From an uncultured bacterium (GTDB taxonomy: Bacteria > Verrucomicrobiota > Kiritimatiellia > PWTM01), in assembly GCA_900661335.1 (NCBI GenBank), contig CAACVY010000012.1, positions 1-44,184 of the forward strand: a DNA stretch of 44,184 bases. Direction: 5' to 3'. Under the pieces are notes generated by a model. That model saw only the letters and a list, made by a program, of their open reading frames with translations. It was not told the origin of the DNA and ran no database searches. This document shows, one piece after another, positions 32,440 to 39,456 of this stretch; position 1 is the stretch's first letter, and every line of letters begins with the position of its first letter. The position numbers and the translations under genes were made by a program.

Positions 32440-34047
32440 ATGAACCGTCCGGTGATGTGGCTGCTCTTCATTGCAGTCTTGGCCGTTGGAGTGGCGACGC
32501 GAGCACCACGACTCGGTACTCGTCCCATGCACACCGACGAGGCGGTTCAAGCCGTCAAATTCGGGGAGCTCCTGGAAACTGGCCACTACCGTTACGATCC
32601 CCGCGAATACCACGGCCCGACCTTGTACTACGCCGCAGTGGCTTGGGCCCACCTGCGTCGCGTACGCACATTCGAACGTTGCGACGAAATTCTTCTGCGG
32701 ACTGTGCCCTTGTTGTTCGGGCTAGCGACCCTGCTATGGCTCATCCGCATCTCCCCGCCGCTGCGCACCAGCGGACTCCTTTCCGCCGGCGTCTGGATAG
32801 CGACCCAGCCGTTCCTCGTGTTTTACAACCGGTACTTCATCCAAGAGTCGCTCCTCGTTTTCTTCACGGCTGCATCGGTGGGATCGCTGTGGCGCTATCT
32901 GATTTCGCCAGCCCCCAGCCGTGCAATTGTGACCGGCGCTTGGTTCGGCGCCATGCTGGCCACGAAGGAAACTGCGGTGCTGGCATGGGCGGCGCTCGTA
33001 CCGGCCATACTCGCGGCCTGGGCCTCGGGAGTTCCACCGCCGTGGCGAACGCGCGGGTGGCTCAGCTTCGCCCGTGATAAATTAGCCGGCGCGTTGGCGT
33101 TCCTAACCGTCGTGGTGGTGTTTTACTCCTCGTTCTTCACCCACTGGCAAGGCGTGCCGGACATCGTCCGCGCCTTCGCCTACTTCGCCCAACGCGCCAC
33201 CGGACAGGGACACGAAAAACCCTGGTGGTGGTATCTGCAATTGCTCTTCGCATATCGCGCGGGCCCTCTGGGCATCTGGAGCCAATGGTCCCTCGGCGTG
33301 TTCTCTCTCGTCGCGATCGTGACAAGCATGGCGCCCGTCCGCCGCGCGCGTCCCGATCCCCATGAGCCGATCCAATCCGATCGCCCATGGAAAGTCTTCA
33401 TGGCCGTGTGGGTGCTCACGCTCCTCGCCGTCTACTCGGCCATTCCCTACAAGACGCCCTGGTTGATGATGAGCCCGCTGTGGGGCATGTGCGTATTGGC
33501 CGGCTTCGGACTTCAAAGCGTCTGGAACCTCACACTCGGCCACCGACGCTGGCCCCGGTGGGTGGCGCTCGTAACCTTTCTGTTGGGCCTGGCCGACACG
33601 GCCCGCCAAAACCATTGGATTCAGGGACGCTGGATGGCGGACCCGCGCAATCCCTGTGTCTACTCGCACACCTCCACCGATCTGCTCCACGCCGTGCGCC
33701 TCGTGTACGATGCCACCCAACAAGTCCCCACCGGCCGGGACACTCCCATCTTCGTGGTCGCCGAAGAATATTGGCCTTTGCCCTGGTATCTGCGCGCCTA
33801 CCGTCGTGTGGGCTACTGGTCCCAGTTGCCACCCCAATGGCCTGAACCGCCCGTGATCGTCCTCACCAATCCGTCGCTCATGCCCGCCGTCGAGTCCGCC
33901 TTGGGTCCAGGTTTTACGCCCAGTCTCTTCGGCCTGCGGCCGACCGTCGCAGTGGTGGTCTACGTGCGGAACGACATCTGGGAACGCGTGCTCGCACAGC
34001 GAGCTGCTCGACGCGCCTCTCCGAGTCCCGCGCCGTCGTCGCCATGA
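32440..34047 (+). CDS. Agl23-like membrane glycosyltransferase (TIGR03663 type)
   Basis: This 535-residue polytopic protein is of the GT-C fold, like dolichyl-phosphate-mannose protein mannosyltransferases. MHTDEAVQAVKFGELLETGHYRYDPREYHGPTLYY contains the catalytic Asp-Glu of the first external loop and is characteristic of the TIGR03663 group, annotated as flippase activity-associated protein Agl23. Roughly ten hydrophobic helices follow (for example LLFGLATLLWLI and LAGALAFLTVVVVFYSSFF), ending in a soluble C-terminal domain. It probably uses a lipid-linked sugar on the outer side of the membrane. GGAG lies upstream of ATG 32440. The stop overlaps the apbE start as ATGA. Confidence 0.8.
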   Translation: MNRPVMWLLFIAVLAVGVATRAPRLGTRPMHTDEAVQAVKFGELLETGHYRYDPREYHGPTLYYAAVAWAHLRRVRTFERCDEILLRTVPLLFGLATLLWLIRISPPLRTSGLLSAGVWIATQPFLVFYNRYFIQESLLVFFTAASVGSLWRYLISPAPSRAIVTGAWFGAMLATKETAVLAWAALVPAILAAWASGVPPPWRTRGWLSFARDKLAGALAFLTVVVVFYSSFFTHWQGVPDIVRAFAYFAQRATGQGHEKPWWWYLQLLFAYRAGPLGIWSQWSLGVFSLVAIVTSMAPVRRARPDPHEPIQSDRPWKVFMAVWVLTLLAVYSAIPYKTPWLMMSPLWGMCVLAGFGLQSVWNLTLGHRRWPRWVALVTFLLGLADTARQNHWIQGRWMADPRNPCVYSHTSTDLLHAVRLVYDATQQVPTGRDTPIFVVAEEYWPLPWYLRAYRRVGYWSQLPPQWPEPPVIVLTNPSLMPAVESALGPGFTPSLFGLRPTVAVVVYVRNDIWERVLAQRAARRASPSPAPSSP

Positions 34048-34940
34048 GCTCGGCCACCCCCGAGAATGTCACCCACAACATTCGCGGGCAGGTCTGGCGC
34101 TTCGCGGCCTACGCGATGGCCACCGAATGGCAAGTCTTCTTCGACCGCCGGCGAAGCCCCGCACAGGCGGACGGCGCTGCCACCGCCGCCCTGAACCTGC
34201 TGCCGCGACTGGAACAACTTTGGTCACGGTTCATTCCGCACAGCGATATCAGCCGCTTGAACTTTTCCCAGGGCCGCCCAGTGGTCGTGGCCCCAGAAAC
34301 CTGGGATCTGTTGCGGCTTTGCTTGCGCCTGCGCGCGGATACCCATGGGTGTTTCGACCCGGCCTATGCCACGCCACTCAAAGTGCTGCGCGCACTCAAG
34401 GACGGACCAATCCTTCATTTCGATCCCGCCTCCCACTCCATCCAGCTGGCGCACCCCGAGATTCGTTTGGACCTGGGTGCAATCGGAAAGGGATACGCGC
34501 TCGACCTGATGGGCCGCCTCCTACACGACGACTGGGATCTGGACGACTTCTGCCTCTCTGCCGGTGGCAGTACGGTCCTCGCGGGCCATGCGCCGACATT
34601 TGCCGACGGCTGGCCGGTCACCGTGGCGGGCGCCGAGTCCCATCAAATACTCCACCTCGCCCAGCGAGCCTTGAGTGCCAGCGGTTTTGAGGTACGCGGC
34701 GCTCACATCGTAGATCCACGAACCGGCGAGCATCCGGTCCGGTACCGCGGCGTATGGGTGCTGGCCAAGACCGGGGCGGAAGCCGACGCGCTTTCCACGG
34801 CGTTCGCAGTGATGACGCCCGACGAAGTACGACAATGGTTTCGCGCCCCGCGCATCCGTTGCGCGGCACGGCTGAAATTGCTTCCGTCCGAAGGCGGCGG
34901 CGTAGTGGATCTGGGGGAGTGGCCTTCACTCCAGGGTTGA
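34044..34940 (+). CDS. apbE: FAD:protein FMN transferase (ApbE family)
   Basis: This 298-residue ApbE-family protein attaches FMN from FAD to a threonine of target flavoproteins. Family motifs are LDLGAIGKGYALD (about 145-157), SAGGSTVLAG, HIVDPRTGE (the HxxDPxTG motif, about 227-235) and TGAEADALSTAFAVM, which carries the metal/FAD-binding DALSTA. No lipoprotein signal or N-terminal Cys is seen, so it seems to be cytoplasmic, unlike most ApbE proteins. It starts inside the stop of the Agl23-like gene (ATGA) and is therefore coupled to it. The usual substrates (Nqr/Rnf subunits, FMN-bind proteins) are not in this window, so its client is unknown. Confidence 0.9.
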   Translation: MSSATPENVTHNIRGQVWRFAAYAMATEWQVFFDRRRSPAQADGAATAALNLLPRLEQLWSRFIPHSDISRLNFSQGRPVVVAPETWDLLRLCLRLRADTHGCFDPAYATPLKVLRALKDGPILHFDPASHSIQLAHPEIRLDLGAIGKGYALDLMGRLLHDDWDLDDFCLSAGGSTVLAGHAPTFADGWPVTVAGAESHQILHLAQRALSASGFEVRGAHIVDPRTGEHPVRYRGVWVLAKTGAEADALSTAFAVMTPDEVRQWFRAPRIRCAARLKLLPSEGGGVVDLGEWPSLQG

Positions 34941-35424
34941 TCGGTCCGCGATCGTCGGTGGCTCGTCGCCGGGCCTTCGGGGCCAGGGCCGTCGTTCGGC
35001 GGTTCGGATTGTGCCCGCTCGAGTCCTCACGTCGCCGCAGCGCGTCCACCCAGAGCCGCAGGTTAGGGCTTCTCGCTCCTCCGCAAGCATGACGCTGCAC
35101 CCCTCCCATCGTCACCCGCACTCGAGCGCCGAGAGGATCCACCCGCCTGGTCCCTGCCCGGAGCCCATCCCGGACCCACCCGACCATACCCGTTCGAAGG
35201 CTTGGAAAAAGTTTCCGTGGGGCCGTCCAACCCCTTGACAAGCGACTTCAGCTGTCTTGGAACGGTGGACTCCCTCCAGCGACCGCGGTCCCGCAAGGAA
35301 CGCCGCGCACGCCCGCGCAACGCCGAGCGCGGTCATCAATCCCAAGGATCGCATTCGACCCGACGAAACGACGAACGATTCCACGCCACCCTGGAGAAAT
35401 TTGGACCGTGTTCCTTCTCCGTGG
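34941..35424. other. Convergent intergenic region, no gene recognised
   Basis: This 484-base gap lies between the convergent apbE and GT4 genes. Overlapping short ORFs on both strands show no family resemblance and include Arg/Pro-rich translations typical of random GC-rich frames. No hairpin followed by a T-run was seen for either gene. Nothing else can be supported. Confidence 0.5.
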
Positions 35425-36615
35425 CTATGCCAACGGCCCGCTGTAAGGCTCTAAGATTTTCCGCCACTGCTGACGGATCACATCCCACGAGTAGCGGCTC
35501 GCCACCAATGCACGGCCCGCATTCCCCAAACGGCGAGCCAACTCCGGGTCGTTCGCCACGCGCACGATGGTCTCCGCGAACTCCTGCGGCTCAACAATGA
35601 GCGCGTGGTGGCCCAACTCAACCGCAAGTCCTTCCACTGCCTTGGCCGTCGCGATCACCGGCTTGGCTGCCGCCATGTACTCGAGGACTTTCAAGCGGGT
35701 TCCGGACCCTGTAAAAATCGGCGCCAAGCACACCGTGGCGCGTTCGAGGTAGGGTGCCACATCGGGCACGCGGCCCGCCCAGATGATCGCCGGATGCCAC
35801 CGGCCCGTGGGGATCGGGCCGCCGGTGACCAACAACCGAAACCGTCCCGGCATCTGGCGCTCCAACTCCGGTAGTACCGTGTGCGAAAGAAACTCCAACG
35901 CGACTCGGTTTGGCTGATAATCGAGCTTTCCCATGAAAAACAGGACGGTCGGTACGTCGTGCAATGCAGACGCCACCTCGGGTGACACGGCCGCGTGGGC
36001 ACGAGCGGCATGGTCCAGGTCTGTGCCATTGGGCACCACGTGCACGCGGTCGGCTGGCAAGCCGTACCGAAGGCGAAACACCGCTGCATCGGTTTCGGAA
36101 CACGCGATGATTTCATCAGCCGCGTGCGTGACCCGACGTTCCCACGCCTCGACCATTCGTGTCCATAGGTGGGTGCGTCCAAATCGTTCCGCGATGGCCT
36201 GCGCGAGCACATCGTGCGCATCGAGAATGATGGGCGGGCGAATCTCCATCCGGCGGAAGGGCGCATAGGCCCAAATGGAGGTCAGCACGATCACCGCGGG
36301 CTGTTCTCGCACCACCGCGCGCCGAACCCGATCCGAGACCCATGGCAGAAAAAAGTGAAACAGCCCCCAATTGATGCCGATTTTTCTGCGCCCTAAATTC
36401 GGCCAAAACACCTCCCCGCGCCATCGGGGATGCGGCGGTACGGGTTGAATCAGCCAAGCACGCGAACCCAACAGCTGCAGCAACGCCTCGATCCGCCGGC
36501 CGCCTCCAAACGCGATGTGGTTCAGATTCCAGTAGGAGAGCACCAGAATCGGCGCGCCGGGACGCGCGTCGAGTCCTTCGCGGGATGATCGCGCCTCAGC
36601 CATGGGGCCGATCAT
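35425..36615 (-). CDS. GT4-family glycosyltransferase
   Basis: This 396-residue protein has the GT-B two-domain fold of family 4. The N-terminal acceptor domain contains LSYWNLNHIAFGGGRRIEALL. The C-terminal donor domain contains VHVVPNGTDLD, VLFFMGKLDYQPNR, the family signature APIFTGSGTRLKVLEYMAAAKPVIAT and VASRYSWDVI. It probably transfers a sugar from a nucleotide donor in cell-surface polysaccharide or glycolipid assembly. The start overlaps the end of the GT2 gene by 20 bases (GGGA lies four bases before ATG 36615; ATG 36603 is the alternative). It is the third gene of the minus-strand operon. Confidence 0.88.
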   Translation of the reverse strand: MIGPMAEARSSREGLDARPGAPILVLSYWNLNHIAFGGGRRIEALLQLLGSRAWLIQPVPPHPRWRGEVFWPNLGRRKIGINWGLFHFFLPWVSDRVRRAVVREQPAVIVLTSIWAYAPFRRMEIRPPIILDAHDVLAQAIAERFGRTHLWTRMVEAWERRVTHAADEIIACSETDAAVFRLRYGLPADRVHVVPNGTDLDHAARAHAAVSPEVASALHDVPTVLFFMGKLDYQPNRVALEFLSHTVLPELERQMPGRFRLLVTGGPIPTGRWHPAIIWAGRVPDVAPYLERATVCLAPIFTGSGTRLKVLEYMAAAKPVIATAKAVEGLAVELGHHALIVEPQEFAETIVRVANDPELARRLGNAGRALVASRYSWDVIRQQWRKILEPYSGPLA

Positions 36616-37585
36616 CGTTCCCTTTGCCGAGACCGACTCGTCGCTCGAGCCGCCGGATTCGATACAGGAGCTCGTCCTGCGCCGCGCGGACTCGGTCCAG
36701 CATTTCGGCCATCACACCCACCAAGTAGATGAGGACCGCTACGCCCCCCAATGCGGCGGCGACAAAGCCGGCCCACTTGTGCGGCGAGAACCCACCGCTG
36801 TAGATCCGCCAACCCAGGAGGAACAGCGATAACAGCGCGGCAATTGAACCGGGCACGGCCGACAGCCAGCCGAAAAACCGTAGCGGCTTGTAGTCCCGGT
36901 AGGTCTTCAAAATGATGGCGGCCGTGCGCCACCCATAACGCCACAAGTTGTTCGCCACGCGCGATTCGCCGTGCTCACGGGTGCCCCGCACGCGCACGGG
37001 CACCTCGACCATGCGAAGGCCAGCGAACGCCAACGCTAGAAACGTTTCGTGCGTGTAGGTGAAATCTCCCAACAACACGAGCCGCAAGAACGCCTCCGGA
37101 CCATAGGCGCGAAACCCACAGGAGACGTCGTGAAACGTCCGGCCAGTCAGTCGGCTCACCCAACGTGACATGAACGAGTTGCCCCACCGCTTCACCCGCG
37201 GCATCTCCGGCTCCAATGCGGGGTCGAGAAACCGGGACGCAGTCGCGAAGTCCGCCTCGCCTCGCACCACAGGCCCTGCCACGAGCGGAATGTCGGCCGG
37301 ATCGAACTGGCCATCTGCATCGATGGTGACAATCACATCCGCGCCGAGCTGCATGGACTTCTCCAGGCCGCTGCGGAACGCGGCCCCGACACCACGTCGT
37401 ACCGGATGCTGCACCAAGTGCGCGCCTTCCTCTAAGGCAATCGCCGCCGTCCGATCCGTCGAACCGTCATCCACGACCACGACCTCCACCTGGTCCACGG
37501 AAGGAAGTTTGCGTGGGACCCGGCGGATGACGTCGCGCAACGTGGCTTCTTCGTTCAAAGCGGGAATTTGAACGACCAGTTTCAT
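36596..37585 (-). CDS. GT2-family glycosyltransferase, polyprenyl-phosphate type
   Basis: This 329-residue protein has an N-terminal GT-A domain with VVQIPALNEEATL, VEVVVVDDGSTDRT and the metal-binding TIDADGQFDPADIP, then MPRVKRWGNSFMSRWVSRLTG and DVSCGFRAY. Two C-terminal hydrophobic helices (FFGWLSAVPGSIAALLSLFLLGW and WAGFVAAALGGVAVLIYLVGVM) anchor it to the membrane. The arrangement resembles dolichol-phosphate mannose synthase and bacterial ArnC/GtrB-like enzymes, which load a sugar onto a polyprenyl phosphate. That product could feed GT-C enzymes such as the Agl23-like protein nearby (inference). It starts inside the stop of the zinc-ribbon gene (ATGA) and overlaps the GT4 gene. Confidence 0.88.
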   Translation of the reverse strand: MKLVVQIPALNEEATLRDVIRRVPRKLPSVDQVEVVVVDDGSTDRTAAIALEEGAHLVQHPVRRGVGAAFRSGLEKSMQLGADVIVTIDADGQFDPADIPLVAGPVVRGEADFATASRFLDPALEPEMPRVKRWGNSFMSRWVSRLTGRTFHDVSCGFRAYGPEAFLRLVLLGDFTYTHETFLALAFAGLRMVEVPVRVRGTREHGESRVANNLWRYGWRTAAIILKTYRDYKPLRFFGWLSAVPGSIAALLSLFLLGWRIYSGGFSPHKWAGFVAAALGGVAVLIYLVGVMAEMLDRVRAAQDELLYRIRRLERRVGLGKGNDDRPHG

Positions 37586-38478
37586 AGTCCAAGCTTACGG
37601 CGAACCTCGGCCTCGATCCGAGCGGCTCGATAGCGATCGTCGCACCGCAAGCGTGACGCCTCGTCCAGCTCGGCCCACGCGGGTTCCTCGACGCGTCCGT
37701 CCCGGCTCTCGATCCGGAGGCCGTGGTCTGTGCGGTAGACGCGGCCTCGCAAGACTCGGCCGGTGCGCAAGGCTACCGTCACTTCTTCGCCATCCTCCGC
37801 GCGCGGATAGATCGTCGCGATCTGCTGAGTGACCTCTTGGCGGACCGCGGCGATCTGTTCTTCGGACGGTGGCGGGAGCGTCCCCGTGGGCGGAGCTTCC
37901 TCGGTCGTAGATTCCAGATCGCGTGACAAGGTCGAGCGCCACCAAGCCCACGAAGAGGGACCCGCCGCTCGCCACACCAACCACCCCACCCCGATCAGCA
38001 CGGCCAACACCCACACGCCTCGCACCCACCGCTCCAAGCGCTCCCGACGGCGTGCACGTTCCGCCATGGATTCGCCAGTCGCGGTGTGGTAGCCGCAACG
38101 CGGACACACCACATCCCCCGGCTCCAACTCGAATTGGCACGCCGGACAAACGCGTGCATACCCTGCACCTCGAAGATCTTTCCGCAGCTGGATCGGGTGC
38201 GCGCTGGGAGGTACGTGCTCGCGCCCGTTCTGCGCCCTCTCCGGCCCCTCGGCCGGTACAGCCGTCGCCGTGGCCGCTGACGTTTCCGCGCCGGCCGCCC
38301 CTGAACTCTGGGACGGCGAAGCGGCCACCGCCAACCTGGACCCAGCCGAGCGTGGTCCAACGGACGTGGCAATTCGGGTCATGCAGGACGGACAAAACAC
38401 GACCGGCGAAGCCCCCGACCCGACCTCCACTGCTCGCCCGCAGCGCGGACACACGATCGAATTGGACTCACCCACCAT
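37582..38478 (-). CDS. Zinc-ribbon membrane protein, unknown function
   Basis: This 298-residue protein has two zinc-ribbon modules: IVCPRCGRAVEV with VFCPSCM (about 9-35) and RVCPACQFELEPGDVVCPRCGYH (about 108-130). They are separated by an Ala/Ser-rich linker. One transmembrane helix follows (WVLAVLIGVGWLVWRAA). The C-terminal domain contains VTVALRTGRVLRGRVYRTDHGLRIESRDGRV, which looks like a small SH3-like beta barrel. ATG 38478 was chosen because the first zinc ribbon follows at once; the ORF track start at 38757 lies upstream in non-coding DNA. The stop overlaps the GT2 start as ATGA, so it is first in the glycosyltransferase operon. No function can be assigned. Confidence 0.75.
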   Translation of the reverse strand: MVGESNSIVCPRCGRAVEVGSGASPVVFCPSCMTRIATSVGPRSAGSRLAVAASPSQSSGAAGAETSAATATAVPAEGPERAQNGREHVPPSAHPIQLRKDLRGAGYARVCPACQFELEPGDVVCPRCGYHTATGESMAERARRRERLERWVRGVWVLAVLIGVGWLVWRAAGPSSWAWWRSTLSRDLESTTEEAPPTGTLPPPSEEQIAAVRQEVTQQIATIYPRAEDGEEVTVALRTGRVLRGRVYRTDHGLRIESRDGRVEEPAWAELDEASRLRCDDRYRAARIEAEVRRKLGL

Positions 38479-38729
38479 GCGCCGGCATTCTAGGAGTCCA
38501 CGGCGGCCACCGCAACGCAAGGCGCGCCCTCGCCACAGAATGTTCCCAACCGAACTCTCGCGTCGTATCGCCCCAGCTGCGGGTGCACTCAAGAACACCC
38601 TCCAAGCCGCCGACCACTCGCGGTTCCGCGCGTGCAACACAGGGACTGTTCGACGCTTTACGGAACACCGTACCCTGGGGGACTGGCGCCAGCGAAGCCC
38701 TGGGTTGGATTGATCCGATCGAAGTTCGA

Positions 38730-38752
38730 CGCTAAAGTTAGCGAAGGCTAAC
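38730..38752. promoter_or_regulatory. Overlapping operators of the feo operon
   Basis: Two perfect palindromes overlap: CGCTAA and TTAGCG with two bases between (38730-38743), and GTTAGC and GCTAAC with four bases between (38737-38752). The half-site GTTAG/CTAAC is also the half-site of the DtxR box. The second palindrome covers the AAGG that precedes ATG 38756, so binding could block both transcription and translation. Autoregulation by the DtxR/MntR-type protein encoded right after it is the likely reading. Confidence 0.65.
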
Positions 38753-38755
38753 TCC

Positions 38756-39199
38756 ATGCGTCGGTACTCCAGCGCCAGCGAAGAAGACTATCTCGAGGCG
38801 ATTTTCACCCTCGCGGCTCGTCGCCGGTCCGTCCGCCCGAGCGACGTGGCGACCTTGATGGGCGTGCGCCGCCCGAGTGTGTCCATAGCTCTGCGTCGGC
38901 TCGCCTCGAAAGGTTGGATCCACCATCGCACGTATGGAGACGTTCGCCTCACGGCCGCCGGCTATCACCGCGCCCGTGCCGTGGCGGCCGGTCATCGAAC
39001 GCTGAGAGAATTCTTGATCCTGGTCTTGGGTTGTTCGCCGCGGACGGCCGATCGGATGGCGTGCGCCATGGAACACTCGGTGCCCCCACGCGTGACGGCA
39101 CGCCTCGGCCGCCTGGTGGAGGCACTCCGGGCTCATCCGGCGGTCATCCACCAGATCCGGAACGGAACTGCACCACGAGCTCGGGGGGCTCCTGAATGA
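38756..39199 (+). CDS. DtxR/MntR-family metal-dependent regulator
   Basis: This 147-residue protein has a winged helix (about 8-72, with VRPSDVATLMGVRRPSVSIALRRLASKGW) and a short metal-binding dimerisation domain (73-135). The C-terminal SH3-like domain of DtxR is absent, as in MntR. Likely ligands are D11 and E14 (EEDYLEAI, as in MntR), H80 (GHRTL), C103, E106 and H107 (ACAMEH, as in DtxR). The Glu four residues after H80 is Arg84, and the His of the DtxR ancillary site is Asp, so the ancillary site seems lost. It overlaps feoA as ATGA and sits behind DtxR-like palindromes, so it probably represses Fe(II) uptake when metal is abundant. Confidence 0.85.
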   Translation: MRRYSSASEEDYLEAIFTLAARRRSVRPSDVATLMGVRRPSVSIALRRLASKGWIHHRTYGDVRLTAAGYHRARAVAAGHRTLREFLILVLGCSPRTADRMACAMEHSVPPRVTARLGRLVEALRAHPAVIHQIRNGTAPRARGAPE

Positions 39200-39456
39200 C
39201 GCCCACAACTCCGCCGCTCCATGGGATCCGTCCCCTTACCGACTGCGTGGCAGGCGACCGCGTACGCTGTGCGCGGCTGAACGCCGGCCACCGAGCCCGA
39301 AGCCGGCTGACCGCCATGGGGATCGTCCCCGGCGCAGTGTTGGAAATCCTTCGGCAGAATGGACATGGGCCCTTGTTGGTCGCGTTGGGCGAAAGCCGGC
39401 TCGCGCTCGGACGCGGCATTGCTGAAAAAATCCTGGTGGAGCCGGCCCGCCCATGA
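39196..39456 (+). CDS. feoA: Ferrous iron transport protein FeoA
   Basis: This 86-residue SH3-like protein assists FeoB. LTDCVAGDRVRCARLNAG, RSRLTAMGIVPGAVLEILRQNGHGPLLVALGESRLALGRGIAEKI is the standard FeoA pattern (given here as two short blocks), including the MGI-PG turn. The N-terminus has about ten extra residues. The start overlaps the regulator stop (ATGA) and its own stop overlaps feoB (ATGA), so all three are translated as a coupled unit. Confidence 0.93.
   Translation: MTPTTPPLHGIRPLTDCVAGDRVRCARLNAGHRARSRLTAMGIVPGAVLEILRQNGHGPLLVALGESRLALGRGIAEKILVEPARP

Noticed and set aside
31489-32652. 387-residue minus-strand ORF overlapping the PPC gene and the next gap
   Set aside because: Antisense to PPC-domain coding sequence; low-complexity composition and no family resemblance.
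35112-35384. 90-residue minus-strand ORF in the apbE-GT4 gap
   Set aside because: Gly/Ser-rich translation without homology features or a ribosome binding site; likely chance in GC-rich DNA.
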